Source of the DNA: Galactobacter sp052108535
GTDB taxonomy: Bacteria; Actinomycetota; Actinomycetes; Actinomycetales; Micrococcaceae
Length of the DNA: 64,000 nt
Reading direction: 5' to 3'
Assembly (NCBI GenBank): GCA_052108535.1
Contig: JBQDZM010000010.1
Location: 1 to 64,000 of the forward strand
Shown here: positions 42,069 through 51,265 of the stretch, piece by piece
Numbering within the stretch: position 1 is the first letter of the stretch
Layout: each line of letters begins with the position of its first letter
The notes under the pieces: generated by a model
Told to the model about the DNA's origin: nothing
Databases searched by the model: none
What the model saw: only the letters and a program-made list of their open reading frames with translations
Program-made: the position numbers and the translations under genes

Positions 42069-43288
42069 GTACCAAACCTGCCTCAGCAGACGCGCAGGAG
42101 CCCGGCCTCCTGCAACGCATCGTGCGCGGCTCCACGCTCACCTCGGTCCTGGCCGTGGTGGTGGCCCTGATCATCGGCGGTCTCATCATCGCCTTCACGG
42201 ATCAGGACGTCTGGGAGAAGTCCAAGTACTTCTTCGCGCGCCCCGGTGACACACTCGGCGCTGCGTGGGATGTGGCCTCCAAGGCCTACCTGGCCCTCTT
42301 CCAGGGCGGTATCTACTCCCCGGACCACGGGTTCGAGCCCATCGCGGCCTCCCTGACCAACGCGGCCCCCCTGATCCTCACCGGCCTCGGCGTGGCGGTC
42401 GCCTTCCGTTCCGGCCTGTTCAACATCGGCGCCCAGGGGCAGATCATCATGGGCGGCATCTTTGGCGTCTGGGCTGGCTTCGCCTGGCACCTGCCGTCCT
42501 GGCTGCACATCATCGTGGTGATCCTGATGGCGGCCCTTGGCGGCGCCGTCTGGGGCGGCATTGTCGGTTGGCTCAAAGCCGTCACCGGCGCACACGAAGT
42601 GATCCTCACGATCATGCTGAACTACGTGGCGCTGAAGTTGCTCAACTTCGTCCTGACCCAGGCCGGTTCTCCGTTCAAGACCTCCGCCACCGGTGGCGCG
42701 GTCTCCAAGGACCTCAACGACTCCGCCCACTACCCCGACCTGATCCCGGGTAGCGGCTTGGACCTTGGCTTCCTGGTGGCCATCATCGTCACGGCCGTGG
42801 TCTGGTGGGTGATGAGCCGTTCCACCCTTGGCCTGCAGCTGCGTGCCGTGGGCGAGAACCCCAACGCCGCCCGGACCGCCGGCATCAACGTCAAGCTGGT
42901 CACTCTGGTCGCCATGCTGATGGCCGGCGCCCTGGCCGGTATGGCCGCTCCGTCCCAGCTGATGGCCCAGGATCACCGCCTCACCGGCTCCGTGGCCGCC
43001 TCGATCGGCTTCGACGCCATCACCGTCGCCCTGCTGGGCCGGTCCACCCCCATCGGCACGTTCTTCGCCGGGCTGCTCTTCGGCGCCTTCAAGGCCGGTG
43101 GCATCGAGATGCAGCGGGTGGGTCTCTCCAGCGACATCGTGCTCGTGGTGCAATCCCTGATCGTGCTCTTCATCGCGGCACCGCCGCTGATCCGGGCCCT
43201 GTTTGGCCTCAACAAGGTCGATAGACCCAAAAAGAGGAAGAAATTGGCCTCCACAGTTGCCGCATCCACCGAAGGAGGTGCGGCATGA
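42065..43288 (+). CDS. Nucleoside ABC transporter permease (first subunit, NupP/YufP-like)
   Basis: The 407-aa permease has about eight to ten helices. LTNAAPLILTGLGVAVAFRSGLFNIGAQGQIIMGG is the family signature, with GLFNIGAEGQ-type block. GAHEVILTIMLNYVALKLLNFVL and TLGLQLRAVGENPNAARTAGINVK are further conserved parts. It has a polar N-terminus of about 30 residues and a basic Lys-rich C-terminus. The GTG start overlaps the ATPase stop codon and its own stop overlaps the next ATG, so translation is coupled. Confidence 0.93.
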   Translation: MSTKPASADAQEPGLLQRIVRGSTLTSVLAVVVALIIGGLIIAFTDQDVWEKSKYFFARPGDTLGAAWDVASKAYLALFQGGIYSPDHGFEPIAASLTNAAPLILTGLGVAVAFRSGLFNIGAQGQIIMGGIFGVWAGFAWHLPSWLHIIVVILMAALGGAVWGGIVGWLKAVTGAHEVILTIMLNYVALKLLNFVLTQAGSPFKTSATGGAVSKDLNDSAHYPDLIPGSGLDLGFLVAIIVTAVVWWVMSRSTLGLQLRAVGENPNAARTAGINVKLVTLVAMLMAGALAGMAAPSQLMAQDHRLTGSVAASIGFDAITVALLGRSTPIGTFFAGLLFGAFKAGGIEMQRVGLSSDIVLVVQSLIVLFIAAPPLIRALFGLNKVDRPKKRKKLASTVAASTEGGAA

Positions 43289-44610
43289 GCACCGCAGCCA
43301 AGATCGAGCAGAATCCTGCCAGCACGCCGGAGCAGGGAAAGCGCCCGGTGGTGCGTAGTTGGCGAACCACCATCGTCCTGGGTGTTCTCGCCCTGATCGG
43401 GCTGGTCGGCTTCGGTCTGCTTGGTCCCAACAAGGACGCCACCTTCGTCCTCAGCCAGGCATCCGATAGCATCCAGCTCTCCAACCTCACGATCTCCGGC
43501 AAGCTCACCGGCCTGGTTACGGGTCTGATCATGGCCCTGATCGCCGTGTGGAGTTTCCTGCGGGCGCGCACAGGCAAGAAGGTTCCCGGCTGGGCCGTGA
43601 TCGTCTTCGGCGTGCTCTTCGTGGCGGCCTTCCTGACCTGGTGTGTCTCCATGGGAGACCCCGGCATGGGCATGCCCCCGCTGCCGCTGCAGCTGCCTAA
43701 CCTGTTGGTGCTGGCCGTGGCCTCCTCGATCCCGCTGATCTACGGCTCCATGGCCGGCGTGATGAGCGAGCGCTCCGGCGTGGTCAACATCGCCATCGAG
43801 GGTCAGCTGTTGGGCGGGGCGTTCTCCGCTGCACTGTTTGGCACCGCCTTCGGCAGCGTCTACGTCGGCATGATCGCCGCCGCGATCGCCGGGGCACTGG
43901 TCTCGATGCTCCTGGTGCTCTTTGGCCTCAAGTACCGCGTGAACCAGGTGATCGTGGGCGTGGTGCTCAACGTGTTGGTCTCCGGCCTCACCGCCTACCT
44001 GCTGCACTCTGTGCTCAACGAGGGGGGTAACAAGGAGCGGTTCAACTCCACGCCCACGCTGCCCAAGATCGCCATCCCTGGCCTGAGCGAGATCCCGCTG
44101 ATCGGTCCGGCACTGTTCAATCAGACGTTGCTGGCCTACCTCATGTACGTGGCCGTATTCGTGGTCTGGTTCGCGCTGCGTCGCACCCGCTGGGGTCTGC
44201 GCACACGTGCCGTGGGTGAACACCCCAAGGCCGCGGACACCCTCGGTGTGAAGGTCAACTCGCTGCGTTTCCTCAACGTCACGATCGGTGGCGCCCTGGC
44301 CGGTTTGGGCGGCTCCTACTTCACGCTGGTGTCGGTGCACGAGTTCAAGGAGGACATGACGGCCGGTAGCGGTTACATCGCCTTGGCCGCTGTCATCTTG
44401 GGCCGCTGGAACCCGATCTCCGCAGCACTTGCAGGACTCATGTTCGGTTTCGCGACCAACCTGGGCCAGCAGGTCACTGTGCTGCAGACCCCGGTCCCCA
44501 GCCAGTTCTTCGAGATGCTGCCCTACCTCGTGACCATCCTGGTGGTGGCCGGTCTGGTGGGCAAGTCGCGCGGCCCGGCGGCCAGCGGTGAACCGTACGT
44601 GAAGGAATGA
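43285..44610 (+). CDS. Nucleoside ABC transporter permease (second subunit, NupQ/YufQ-like)
   Basis: The 441-aa permease has an N-terminal extension of about 130 residues with three or so helices before the conserved core. The core begins SSIPLIYGSMAGVMSERSGVVNIAIEGQLLGGAFSAAL (GVVNIAIEGQ motif). RVNQVIVGVVLNVLVSGLTAYLLHS, TRWGLRTRAVGEHPKAADTLGVKV and GGALAGLGGSYFTLVSVHEF follow. It pairs with the preceding permease. It overlaps both neighbours by 4 bp, including the cytidine deaminase gene, which strongly links the transporter to nucleosides. Confidence 0.93.
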   Translation: MSTAAKIEQNPASTPEQGKRPVVRSWRTTIVLGVLALIGLVGFGLLGPNKDATFVLSQASDSIQLSNLTISGKLTGLVTGLIMALIAVWSFLRARTGKKVPGWAVIVFGVLFVAAFLTWCVSMGDPGMGMPPLPLQLPNLLVLAVASSIPLIYGSMAGVMSERSGVVNIAIEGQLLGGAFSAALFGTAFGSVYVGMIAAAIAGALVSMLLVLFGLKYRVNQVIVGVVLNVLVSGLTAYLLHSVLNEGGNKERFNSTPTLPKIAIPGLSEIPLIGPALFNQTLLAYLMYVAVFVVWFALRRTRWGLRTRAVGEHPKAADTLGVKVNSLRFLNVTIGGALAGLGGSYFTLVSVHEFKEDMTAGSGYIALAAVILGRWNPISAALAGLMFGFATNLGQQVTVLQTPVPSQFFEMLPYLVTILVVAGLVGKSRGPAASGEPYVKE

Positions 44611-45002
44611 CCGTGGCCGTGGACTGGGACGCCCTCAAGGCCGCAGCGTTCGCTGCGACCCGTCACGCCTACGCACCGTACTCCGGATACGCGGTGGGCG
44701 CGGCGGGTCTAAGCGAGGACGGCCGGCTGGTGTCCGGCTGCAACATCGAGAATGCCGGCTACGGCGTCACGCTGTGTGCCGAATGCACCATGGTCGGGGA
44801 ACTCGCCATGACCGGCGGCGGCAAGCTTGCCGCCTTCACCTGCGTCAATGCAGAGGGAGAGATCATCATGCCCTGCGGCCGCTGCCGGCAGTTGCTGGCC
44901 GAGCACGCGGGTCCGGATTTCCTGGCCCTTGGTGTGCGCGGTGAGATGACGCTGGATCAGCTGCTTCCCGCAGCCTTTGGCCCCAGCGACCTCAGCGATT
45001 GA
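44607..45002 (+). CDS. cdd: Cytidine deaminase
   Basis: This 131-aa homotetrameric-type enzyme converts cytidine or deoxycytidine to uridine or deoxyuridine. SGYAVGAAGLSEDGRLVSGCNIENAGYGVTLCAECTMVGEL contains the Cys zinc ligand and catalytic Glu (CAE). PCGRCRQLLAEH supplies the other two Cys ligands. It overlaps the upstream permease by 4 bp and precedes deoA by 50 bp. A 17-bp tandem duplication covers its stop codon (44991-45024). Confidence 0.95.
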   Translation: MTVAVDWDALKAAAFAATRHAYAPYSGYAVGAAGLSEDGRLVSGCNIENAGYGVTLCAECTMVGELAMTGGGKLAAFTCVNAEGEIIMPCGRCRQLLAEHAGPDFLALGVRGEMTLDQLLPAAFGPSDLSD

Positions 45003-45024
45003 ACCAACTCAGCGATTGAACCAG
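44991..45024 (+). repeat. 17-bp tandem duplication across the cdd stop codon
   Basis: Units 44991-45007 and 45008-45024 match at 16 of 17 positions. The first unit includes the last codons and TGA of cdd; the second copies that end into the intergenic spacer before deoA. Confidence 0.8.
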
Positions 45025-45052
45025 TCCGAAACCGGAGACAAGGAAGTATCAC

Positions 45053-46363
45053 GTGGGAATCGAACCGTTCGACGCCGTTGACGTCATCGCAGCCAAGCGC
45101 GACCGCAAGACGCTGAGCCCCGACCAGATCGATTGGGTCGTGGACGCCTACACCCGAGGTGTGGTGGCTCCCGAGCAGATGAGCGCGTTGGCCATGGCGA
45201 TCTTCTTGAACGGCATGGACCGCGAGGAGATCGCGCGCTGGGCCGATGCCATGATCCGGACGGGGGAGCGGCTCTCCTATACCGGGCTCGCACACCCCGA
45301 TGGGACTCGAATTCCCACGGCTGATAAGCACTCCACCGGTGGTGTGGGGGACAAGATCACGTTGCCGTTGGGCCCGTTGGTGGCGTCGTTCGGCGTGGCC
45401 GTTCCGCAGCTCTCCGGTCGCGGGCTGGGCCACACCGGTGGGACGCTGGACAAGATGGAGGCCATCCCCGGGTGGAGCCCCAATCTGAGCAACGAGGCCA
45501 TGTTCTCGCAGCTGGAAGAGGTGGGCGCCATCGTCGCAGCTGCGGGTGCCGACCTGGTTCCGGCAGACAAACTGCTCTACGCGCTGCGGGACGTCACGGG
45601 CACCGTGGAATGTATCCCGTTGATCGCGACTTCCATCATGTCTAAGAAGATCGCGGAGGGAACCGGCTCCCTGGTGCTGGACGTGAAGGTGGGGTCCGGT
45701 GCGTTCATGAAGACCGAGGCTCAGGCTCGTGAGCTGGCCCGCACCATGGTGGATCTGGGCGGGGACGCCGGGGTGAACACCGTGGCGCTGCTGACGGACA
45801 TGTCCACGCCGCTGGGCCTCACGGTGGGTAACGCTGTGGAGGTCGAGGAGTCCCTCGAGGTCTTGGCGGGCGGTGGCCCCGCGGACGTCGTGGAGCTGAC
45901 CGTGGCGCTGGCGCGGGAGATGCTGGCAGGGGCCGGTGTCACCGATGTGGATGTCGAGGCGAACCTCAACAATGGTAAGGCCATGGACGTGTGGAACCGC
46001 ATGATCGCGGCTCAGGGCGGGGACCCGCACGCCGCACTGCCCACGGCCAAGCACCAGGACGTGGTGTACGCGGAGGCCGACGGTGTGCTGCTGAGCCTGG
46101 ACGCGCTCAGCGTGGGCGTGGCGTCGTGGCGTCTCGGCGCCGGTCGTGCCCGCAAGGAGGACCCGGTGCAAGCCGGTGCCGGGATCCGCTTGCACGCCAA
46201 GCCGGGTGCCACTGTGCGTCGTGGTCAGCCGCTCATGACGCTGCTGAGTGATGACGAGGCCCGCTTTGCCCGGGCCCGTGAGGCGCTGCAGGGTGGGGTC
46301 GTCATCGGTCCAGAGGGCGACCGTCCGGCGCTGCGCGGCATCGTGTTGGACCGCATCGCCTGA
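45053..46363 (+). CDS. deoA: Thymidine phosphorylase
   Basis: This 436-aa nucleoside phosphorylase II cleaves thymidine (and possibly deoxyuridine) to base and deoxyribose-1-phosphate. DKHSTGGVGDKITLPLGPLVASFGVAVPQLSGRGLGHTGGTLDKMEAIPG spans the phosphate site and the family signature (SGRGLGHTGGTLDK). TSIMSKKIAEGTGSLVLDVKVGSGAFM is the other conserved block. A C-terminal PYNP domain is present. The start is GTG at 45053 with AAGGAAG upstream. It ends the nucleoside uptake and salvage operon. Confidence 0.95.
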   Translation: MGIEPFDAVDVIAAKRDRKTLSPDQIDWVVDAYTRGVVAPEQMSALAMAIFLNGMDREEIARWADAMIRTGERLSYTGLAHPDGTRIPTADKHSTGGVGDKITLPLGPLVASFGVAVPQLSGRGLGHTGGTLDKMEAIPGWSPNLSNEAMFSQLEEVGAIVAAAGADLVPADKLLYALRDVTGTVECIPLIATSIMSKKIAEGTGSLVLDVKVGSGAFMKTEAQARELARTMVDLGGDAGVNTVALLTDMSTPLGLTVGNAVEVEESLEVLAGGGPADVVELTVALAREMLAGAGVTDVDVEANLNNGKAMDVWNRMIAAQGGDPHAALPTAKHQDVVYAEADGVLLSLDALSVGVASWRLGAGRARKEDPVQAGAGIRLHAKPGATVRRGQPLMTLLSDDEARFARAREALQGGVVIGPEGDRPALRGIVLDRIA

Positions 46364-46491
46364 GCAGTGGTCACATCCTGCCCCGAATGGATGAACTTCC
46401 CAGGTGTTCGGGGAAAAATAGTTCAGGAAAGAGCCGTGGGTGCCCGCAGGTGCCGGCGTTGACGCACCTGGAAGGACGTTGCTGACAGCCC

Positions 46492-47319
46492 ATGTCGTGG
46501 ACTGATTGGATGGACGCCATCAACGATGGCGTGCTGCATGCAGCGTGGGCCTGGTGGGTCCTCCCCGTGGTCTTCCTGCTGTGCCTGATCGACGGGTTCT
46601 TTCCCGTTGTCCCGTCCGAATCGTTGTTGGTTGCCTTGGCTTCCGTCTGGGTCGGAAATGGGTTCTTGCCGTTGCTGGTCCTGGTGCTGGTGGGTGCGGT
46701 GGGTGCTTTCTTAGGCGATCAGGTGGCCTTCCGCATCGGCCGGGCGTTGGGGCATCGCCGAACCAAGTGGATGCTTAAACCTCGCGTGGCGAAGGTGTTT
46801 GATGCCGCAGAGCGCCAGTTGCGTCGTCGCGGTGCCGTGTTGATCTTCTCGGCCCGCTATGTGCCCATTGGTCGGGTGGCCGTGAACATCACGGCGGGCG
46901 CCACGGGCTATTCCGCCAAGCGGTTCGCGTTCCTTGACGGCATCGGCTGTCTGCTCTGGGGCGTCTATTCGGTGTCCATCGGTGCTTTGGCCGGCAACTG
47001 GATGGAGCACAACAGGGTGCTCGGGATCGTCCTCTCCGTGGTGGTCGCCATCGTGTTGGGCTGGCTGCTGGACCGTCTGGTGCACGCGCTGGTGATGCAT
47101 CGTTACCCCAAGGCGCTGCGCCAGGCCTTGACTCATCCGCACCCCGATTCGGACTCTGACTCCGGCCCCGATTCTGACCTTGGCTCTGACTCCGGTCCCG
47201 TCGCTGGTGCTGAGCCTGCTTCTGAACGGGCGACGGACCCGGAGGCGGGGGCGGCGGAAGAGCACGAGGACGGCGCGGCGGAGAAGCGGCGTTCGGATTC
47301 GGACTCCGACGTCGCCTGA
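46492..47319 (+). CDS. DedA family membrane protein with an acidic Asp-Ser tail
   Basis: The 275-aa protein has the DedA/SNARE-associated (VTT) domain: VVFLLCLIDGFFPVVPSESLLVALASV, GAVGAFLGDQVAFRIGRALG, and the signature ARYVPIGRVAVNITAGATGYSAKRFAFLDGIGCLLWGVYSV. DedA proteins are linked to undecaprenyl-phosphate or phospholipid flipping. The last 70 residues are a low-complexity Asp/Ser/Pro tail (HPDSDSDSGPDSDLGSDSG), ending RRSDSDSDVA. The ATG at 46492 has GAAGGA about 15 nt upstream. The gene is followed by a palindromic repeat region and a scaffold gap. Confidence 0.9.
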   Translation: MSWTDWMDAINDGVLHAAWAWWVLPVVFLLCLIDGFFPVVPSESLLVALASVWVGNGFLPLLVLVLVGAVGAFLGDQVAFRIGRALGHRRTKWMLKPRVAKVFDAAERQLRRRGAVLIFSARYVPIGRVAVNITAGATGYSAKRFAFLDGIGCLLWGVYSVSIGALAGNWMEHNRVLGIVLSVVVAIVLGWLLDRLVHALVMHRYPKALRQALTHPHPDSDSDSGPDSDLGSDSGPVAGAEPASERATDPEAGAAEEHEDGAAEKRRSDSDSDVA

Positions 47320-47340
47320 CCGACCCTGTACCCGCTGGTC

Positions 47341-47738
47341 TTCGCGAATCATTTTTGCAGCGTGTGGGTCTGCGTTGGCAGCAGAATCGATTCGCNNNNN
47401 NNNNNNNNNNNNNNNNNNNNNNNNNNNNNNNNNNNNNNNNNNNNNNNNNNNNNNNNNNNNNNNNNNNNNNNNNNNNNNNNNNNNNNNNNNNNNNNTTCGC
47501 GAATCATTTTTGCAGCGTGTGGGTCTGCGTTGGCAGCAGAATCGATTCGCGAGCCTGGGAACTCTGCGGAAGTGATTCGGGAGCTTGCGCGGTCTGTGTC
47601 CCGTGCTTTTCGCGAATCATTTTTGCAGCGTGTGGGTCTGCGTTGGCAGCAGAATTGATTCGGGAGCTCGGGAACTCTGCGGAATTGGTTCGGGAGCGTG
47701 GGAACTCTGCAGAATTGATTCGGGAACCCTAGCACCCG
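47341..47738. repeat. Palindromic repeat array between dedA and add (contains an assembly gap)
   Basis: A 55-bp unit starting TTCGCGAATCATTTTTGCAG occurs at 47341-47395, 47496-47550 and 47609-47663; the first two are identical and flank the gap, so they may be one copy. Each unit starts with TCGCGAATC and ends with its complement GATTCGCGA (or GATTCGGGA), giving a long imperfect hairpin. Short units of the form GGGAACTCTGCGGAATTGATTC follow in tandem up to 47738. No gene is supported in 47320-47824; the last 85 bp carry the add promoter. Confidence 0.85.
47396..47495. other. Assembly gap (100 N) in the palindromic repeat array
   Basis: The 55 bases on each side of the gap are identical (47341-47395 and 47496-47550), again a one-k-mer overlap. 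Because the region is repetitive, the true copy number of the unit cannot be known from this sequence. Confidence 0.9.
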
Positions 47739-47811
47739 GGCCATCCCACCAAACCTCGGGCACGGTGCTGCTTCACAGCGCCAGTCAGGCCCGCGCATCG
47801 CGTGCCCCACG

Positions 47812-47817
47812 TACGCT
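47812..47817 (+). promoter_or_regulatory. -10 box (TACGCT) of a leaderless transcript
   Basis: The hexamer is 7 nt before the GTG start of add at 47825, and no ribosome binding site is visible. Confidence 0.5.
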
Positions 47818-47824
47818 TGGTTTC

Positions 47825-49030
47825 GTGAGCCACGACAACGCACGCGAAGCCAAGCCGACCACCGCCAAACCGACGAGCAACCCAGCACAGGTGAGCAACT
47901 CAGAGCTGACCCTGGACATCCGCGACCTCCCCAAGGTCACCCTTCACGAGCACCTGGATGGAGGGCTACGGCCAGAAACCATCATCGAGCTGGCGCCCGC
48001 TGCGGGTCTGAACCTTCCCACCACCGACCCGGAGGGCCTGGCCGACTGGTTCGTTGACTCCGCGCGCGCGGGATCGTTGGAGCGCTACCTGGAGACCTTC
48101 GCACTGACCCTGGCTGTAATGCAGACGCCAGAGAACCTGACCCGGATCGCCAGGGAGTACGTGGCGGACCTCGTTGACGACGGCGTGGTTTACGCCGAGG
48201 TGCGTTGGGCGCCGGAGCAGCACCAGGAGCAGGGTCTCACCTTGGACCAGGCCATCGCTGCTGTGGCGGCCGGGCTGGAGCAGGGCATGGAGGCCGCGGC
48301 GGAGGCAGATCACGACATCCTGGTCACCCAGATCATCACGGCCATGCGGCAGGGAACGCGCGGCGAGGAGGTCGCGATGACGGCACTTCGCCACCGCGAC
48401 GCCGGCGTGGTCGGCTTCGACCTGGCGGGTCCCGAGGCAGGCTTCCCCGCCTCTGCGCACAAGCCAGCATTGGACCTGCTGGCCGAGCAGCTCTTCCCGG
48501 TCACCCTTCACGCGGGGGAGGCCGATGGCCTGGATTCCATCCGCTCTGCGCTCGTGGACGGTCGGGCGCTGCGCTTGGGCCATGGCGTGCGCATCGCAGA
48601 GGACTTGGAAGAGGAAGTGGACGTGGACGAGGACGGTGAGAGCGTCGAGGTGCTCTCCGCCGGCGAGGTCGCCACGTGGGTCAGGGACCGAGGAATCGCC
48701 CTGGAGGTCTGCCCGTCCTCCAACCTGGACACCCGGGCCACGGCTGCCTGGGGCGAGGACTTGGCCTCCCACCCCATCGACCTGCTCTACCGCGCGGGCT
48801 TCGCGGTGACGGTCTCCCCGGACAACCGCCTCATGTCAGACACCACGGTCTCTGACGAACTGGCCCAGCTCGTCGAGGCCTTCGACTACGACGTCGAGGA
48901 CCTGCTGCAGTTCACTCTCAACGCGGTGGAAGCGTCCTTCCTGGGGTTGGATGACAAGCAGGATCTGGCGGAGAGCATCGTGGAGGCTTACGACGAACTC
49001 TTGGAGGGTTCAGAGGGCACCGATGCCTGA
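47825..49030 (+). CDS. add: Adenosine deaminase
   Basis: This 401-aa enzyme deaminates adenosine and deoxyadenosine to inosine forms. The zinc pair HxH is in KVTLHEHLDGGLRPETI. EVRWAPEQHQEQGL, VGFDLAGPEAGFP, VTLHAGEADGLDSIRSAL (His and catalytic Glu region) and VTVSPDNRLMSDTTVSDELAQL follow. The first 30 residues are a polar extension. An acidic insert (EEEVDVDEDGESVEVL) is present, as in other actinobacterial Add proteins. GTG at 47825 is fixed by the -10 spacing. It overlaps mazG by 8 bp and complements the upstream nucleoside operon. Confidence 0.94.
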   Translation: MSHDNAREAKPTTAKPTSNPAQVSNSELTLDIRDLPKVTLHEHLDGGLRPETIIELAPAAGLNLPTTDPEGLADWFVDSARAGSLERYLETFALTLAVMQTPENLTRIAREYVADLVDDGVVYAEVRWAPEQHQEQGLTLDQAIAAVAAGLEQGMEAAAEADHDILVTQIITAMRQGTRGEEVAMTALRHRDAGVVGFDLAGPEAGFPASAHKPALDLLAEQLFPVTLHAGEADGLDSIRSALVDGRALRLGHGVRIAEDLEEEVDVDEDGESVEVLSAGEVATWVRDRGIALEVCPSSNLDTRATAAWGEDLASHPIDLLYRAGFAVTVSPDNRLMSDTTVSDELAQLVEAFDYDVEDLLQFTLNAVEASFLGLDDKQDLAESIVEAYDELLEGSEGTDA

Positions 49031-49685
49031 GCAACCGGCACATCGGGATCCGTCGGAGGCATTGAACAGGCTCATCACCATCGTCGATGCCCTACGCGCG
49101 GAATGCGGCTGGACGGCCAAGCTCACGCCTGAGTCCCTGGCCCCCTATCTGGTGGAGGAAGCGGCAGAGGTCAGTGAGACGGTCCGCCGCGGTGAATTGG
49201 GGCAGCCACTGGCTTCGGAACTGGGCGACATCCTCTTCCAGCTGATGCTCCACTCCAGGCTGGGGGAGGAACGCGGCGACCTGGACCTCGTGGACGTGAT
49301 CCAGGCCATCACCGACAAGCTGCTGCGCCGTAACACCCACGTGTTTGCCGCCGACGGATCAGTCCTGGAACACCCTGATCACGACCCGGTGGCAGCGGAA
49401 CGCGCCTGGGCGCAGGCCAAGCTGAAGGAACGCACCGCGCGCGGAACAGCCCCAGCGGATGCTGACCCGCTGCGCGGCCTGCCGCGCAGCCTGCCCGCCC
49501 TGCTGCTGGCGCAAAAGGCGCTGTCCCGAGCGGAGTCGGGCCACACGCCGTCGGGCATTGACGCCGCCTCACCGGACACTGCGGAGCGCATCGGTGACGA
49601 CCTGCTGGCCCTGGTGGGACGGGCCCGCGCCGCGGGCGTCGATGCCGAGTCGGCCCTGCGTAACGCGCTGGAACGGGCCCTCTAA
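49023..49685 (+). CDS. mazG: MazG family nucleoside triphosphate pyrophosphohydrolase
   Basis: The 220-aa protein has one MazG domain: LIIVDALRAECGWTAKLTPESLAPYLVEEAAEVSETV with the EExxE metal site, then LASELGDILFQLMLHSRL with the ExxD site. ITDKLLRRNTHVFA follows. It should hydrolyse NTPs or dNTPs to monophosphates, cleaning the nucleotide pool. The C-terminal half is a short second helical part. The dispersed word GCCGTCGGGCA lies inside the gene at 49547-49557 (HTPSGI) in a linker. The ATG at 49023 overlaps the add stop codon. Confidence 0.9.
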   Translation: MPEQPAHRDPSEALNRLITIVDALRAECGWTAKLTPESLAPYLVEEAAEVSETVRRGELGQPLASELGDILFQLMLHSRLGEERGDLDLVDVIQAITDKLLRRNTHVFAADGSVLEHPDHDPVAAERAWAQAKLKERTARGTAPADADPLRGLPRSLPALLLAQKALSRAESGHTPSGIDAASPDTAERIGDDLLALVGRARAAGVDAESALRNALERAL

Positions 49686-49838
49686 CCCGATTCACCCGAA
49701 CCGATCTTGGGACTCGGGGAGTGGAACGGCCCGGCGATGGGTAGGCTGGGCTTGCAATGCGTTGGACATCGGCCTGTATTGCGTCAGAAGCGGTCAGCGT
49801 AGACCGTGACCATCCCTTTTTGAAGGAGAGAAGCTTCC

Positions 49839-51113
49839 ATGGCTCTCATCGATGCCGTTCATGCCCGCGAGATCCTCGACTCCCGCGGTAACCCCACCCT
49901 CGAGGTCGAAGTCCTCCTGACCGACGGTTCCCTGGGTCGCGCCGGAGTGCCCTCCGGTGCTTCCACTGGCGAATTCGAAGCCGTTGAACTGCGCGACGGC
50001 GACGCCGATCGCTACCAGGGCAAGGGCGTGCGTAACGCCGTCGACAACGTGATCGACCAGATCGGTCCCAAGGTTGTGGGCCTCGACGCCACGGATCAGC
50101 GCTTCATCGACCAGACCATGCTTGATCTGGACGGGACCCCGAACAAGGGGTCGCTGGGCGCCAACGCCATCCTCGGTGTCTCCCTGGCCGTGGCTCACGC
50201 CGCCGCCGAATCCGCGAACCTGCCCCTCTACAAGTACTTGGGCGGGCCCAACGCGCACGTTCTGCCCGTGCCGATGATGAACATCCTCAACGGCGGTTCC
50301 CACGCGGACTCCGACGTCGACATCCAGGAGTTCATGATCGCGCCCGTGGGCGCAAGCACGTTCTCCGAGGCGCTGCAGTGGGGTGCCGAGGTTTACCACA
50401 CGCTGAAGTCCGTGCTGAAGGAAAAGGGCCTCTCCACCGGCCTGGGCGACGAGGGCGGCTTCGCCCCGAACCTGCCCTCCAACCGTGCGGCCCTGGACCT
50501 CATCGTTGAGGCCATCACCAAGGCCGGGTTCACCCCGGGTGCCGATGTGGCCCTGGCCCTGGACGTGGCCTCCTCCGAGTTCTACACGGACGGCGCCTAC
50601 CAGTTCGAGGGCAAGCCGCACACTGCTGCCGAGATGAGCGCTTACTACGGCGAGCTCGTGGACGCTTACCCGCTGGTCTCCATCGAGGACCCGCTGGACG
50701 AGAACGACTGGGAGGGGTGGGCCACCATCACTTCCGATCTCGGCGCCAAGGTGCAGATCGTGGGCGACGACCTCTTCGTCACCAACCCCGAGCGCCTGGC
50801 CCGCGGCATCAAGGACGGCGCCGCGAACTCTCTGCTGGTGAAGGTCAACCAGATCGGTTCCCTGACCGAGACCCTCGATGCCATCTCCGACGCCCAGCGC
50901 GCGCAGTACACCACCATGGTTTCTCACCGTTCCGGCGAGACCGAGGACACCACCATCGCCGACCTGGCCGTGGCCGTGAACTCCGGCCAGATCAAGACCG
51001 GTGCCCCGGCCCGTTCGGAGCGTGTGGCTAAGTACAACCAGCTGCTGCGCATCGAGGAAGAGCTGGGCGACGCCGCCATCTACGCAGGTCGTAGCGCCTT
51101 CCCGCGCTTCTGA
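49839..51113 (+). CDS. eno: Enolase
   Basis: This 424-aa glycolytic enzyme interconverts 2-phosphoglycerate and phosphoenolpyruvate. HAREILDSRGNPTLEVEV is the N-terminal signature; GASTGEFEAVELRD holds the mobile Ser loop. KGLSTGLGDEGGFAPNL has the catalytic Glu, and SIEDPLDENDWEGW, VGDDLFVTNPERL and LLVKVNQIGSLTETLDAI give metal Asp/Glu and the catalytic Lys. SHRSGETEDTTIADLAVA completes the site. The ATG has GAAGGAGAG upstream. It is monocistronic with its own terminator. Confidence 0.98.
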   Translation: MALIDAVHAREILDSRGNPTLEVEVLLTDGSLGRAGVPSGASTGEFEAVELRDGDADRYQGKGVRNAVDNVIDQIGPKVVGLDATDQRFIDQTMLDLDGTPNKGSLGANAILGVSLAVAHAAAESANLPLYKYLGGPNAHVLPVPMMNILNGGSHADSDVDIQEFMIAPVGASTFSEALQWGAEVYHTLKSVLKEKGLSTGLGDEGGFAPNLPSNRAALDLIVEAITKAGFTPGADVALALDVASSEFYTDGAYQFEGKPHTAAEMSAYYGELVDAYPLVSIEDPLDENDWEGWATITSDLGAKVQIVGDDLFVTNPERLARGIKDGAANSLLVKVNQIGSLTETLDAISDAQRAQYTTMVSHRSGETEDTTIADLAVAVNSGQIKTGAPARSERVAKYNQLLRIEEELGDAAIYAGRSAFPRF

Positions 51114-51161
51114 CCCGCCGACGCCGGGTCGCGTTCACCGCGTTCCCAGCACCGGCCGATA

Positions 51162-51210
51162 CGATCGAGGCGGTCCCACCAACTGAGGTTGGCCGGGGCC
51201 GCCTCGATCG
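51162..51210 (+). terminator. Terminator after eno
   Basis: Arms 51162-51173 and 51199-51210 form a 12-bp stem with a 25-nt inner region that can pair further (CCAACTGAGGTTGG). It lies about 50 nt after the eno stop codon. Confidence 0.65.
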
Positions 51211-51265
51211 GCGTCCGGGCCGGTCCGAGCACCTGTTGTAACTCAGTCAAGGAAGGCGTTTACGC

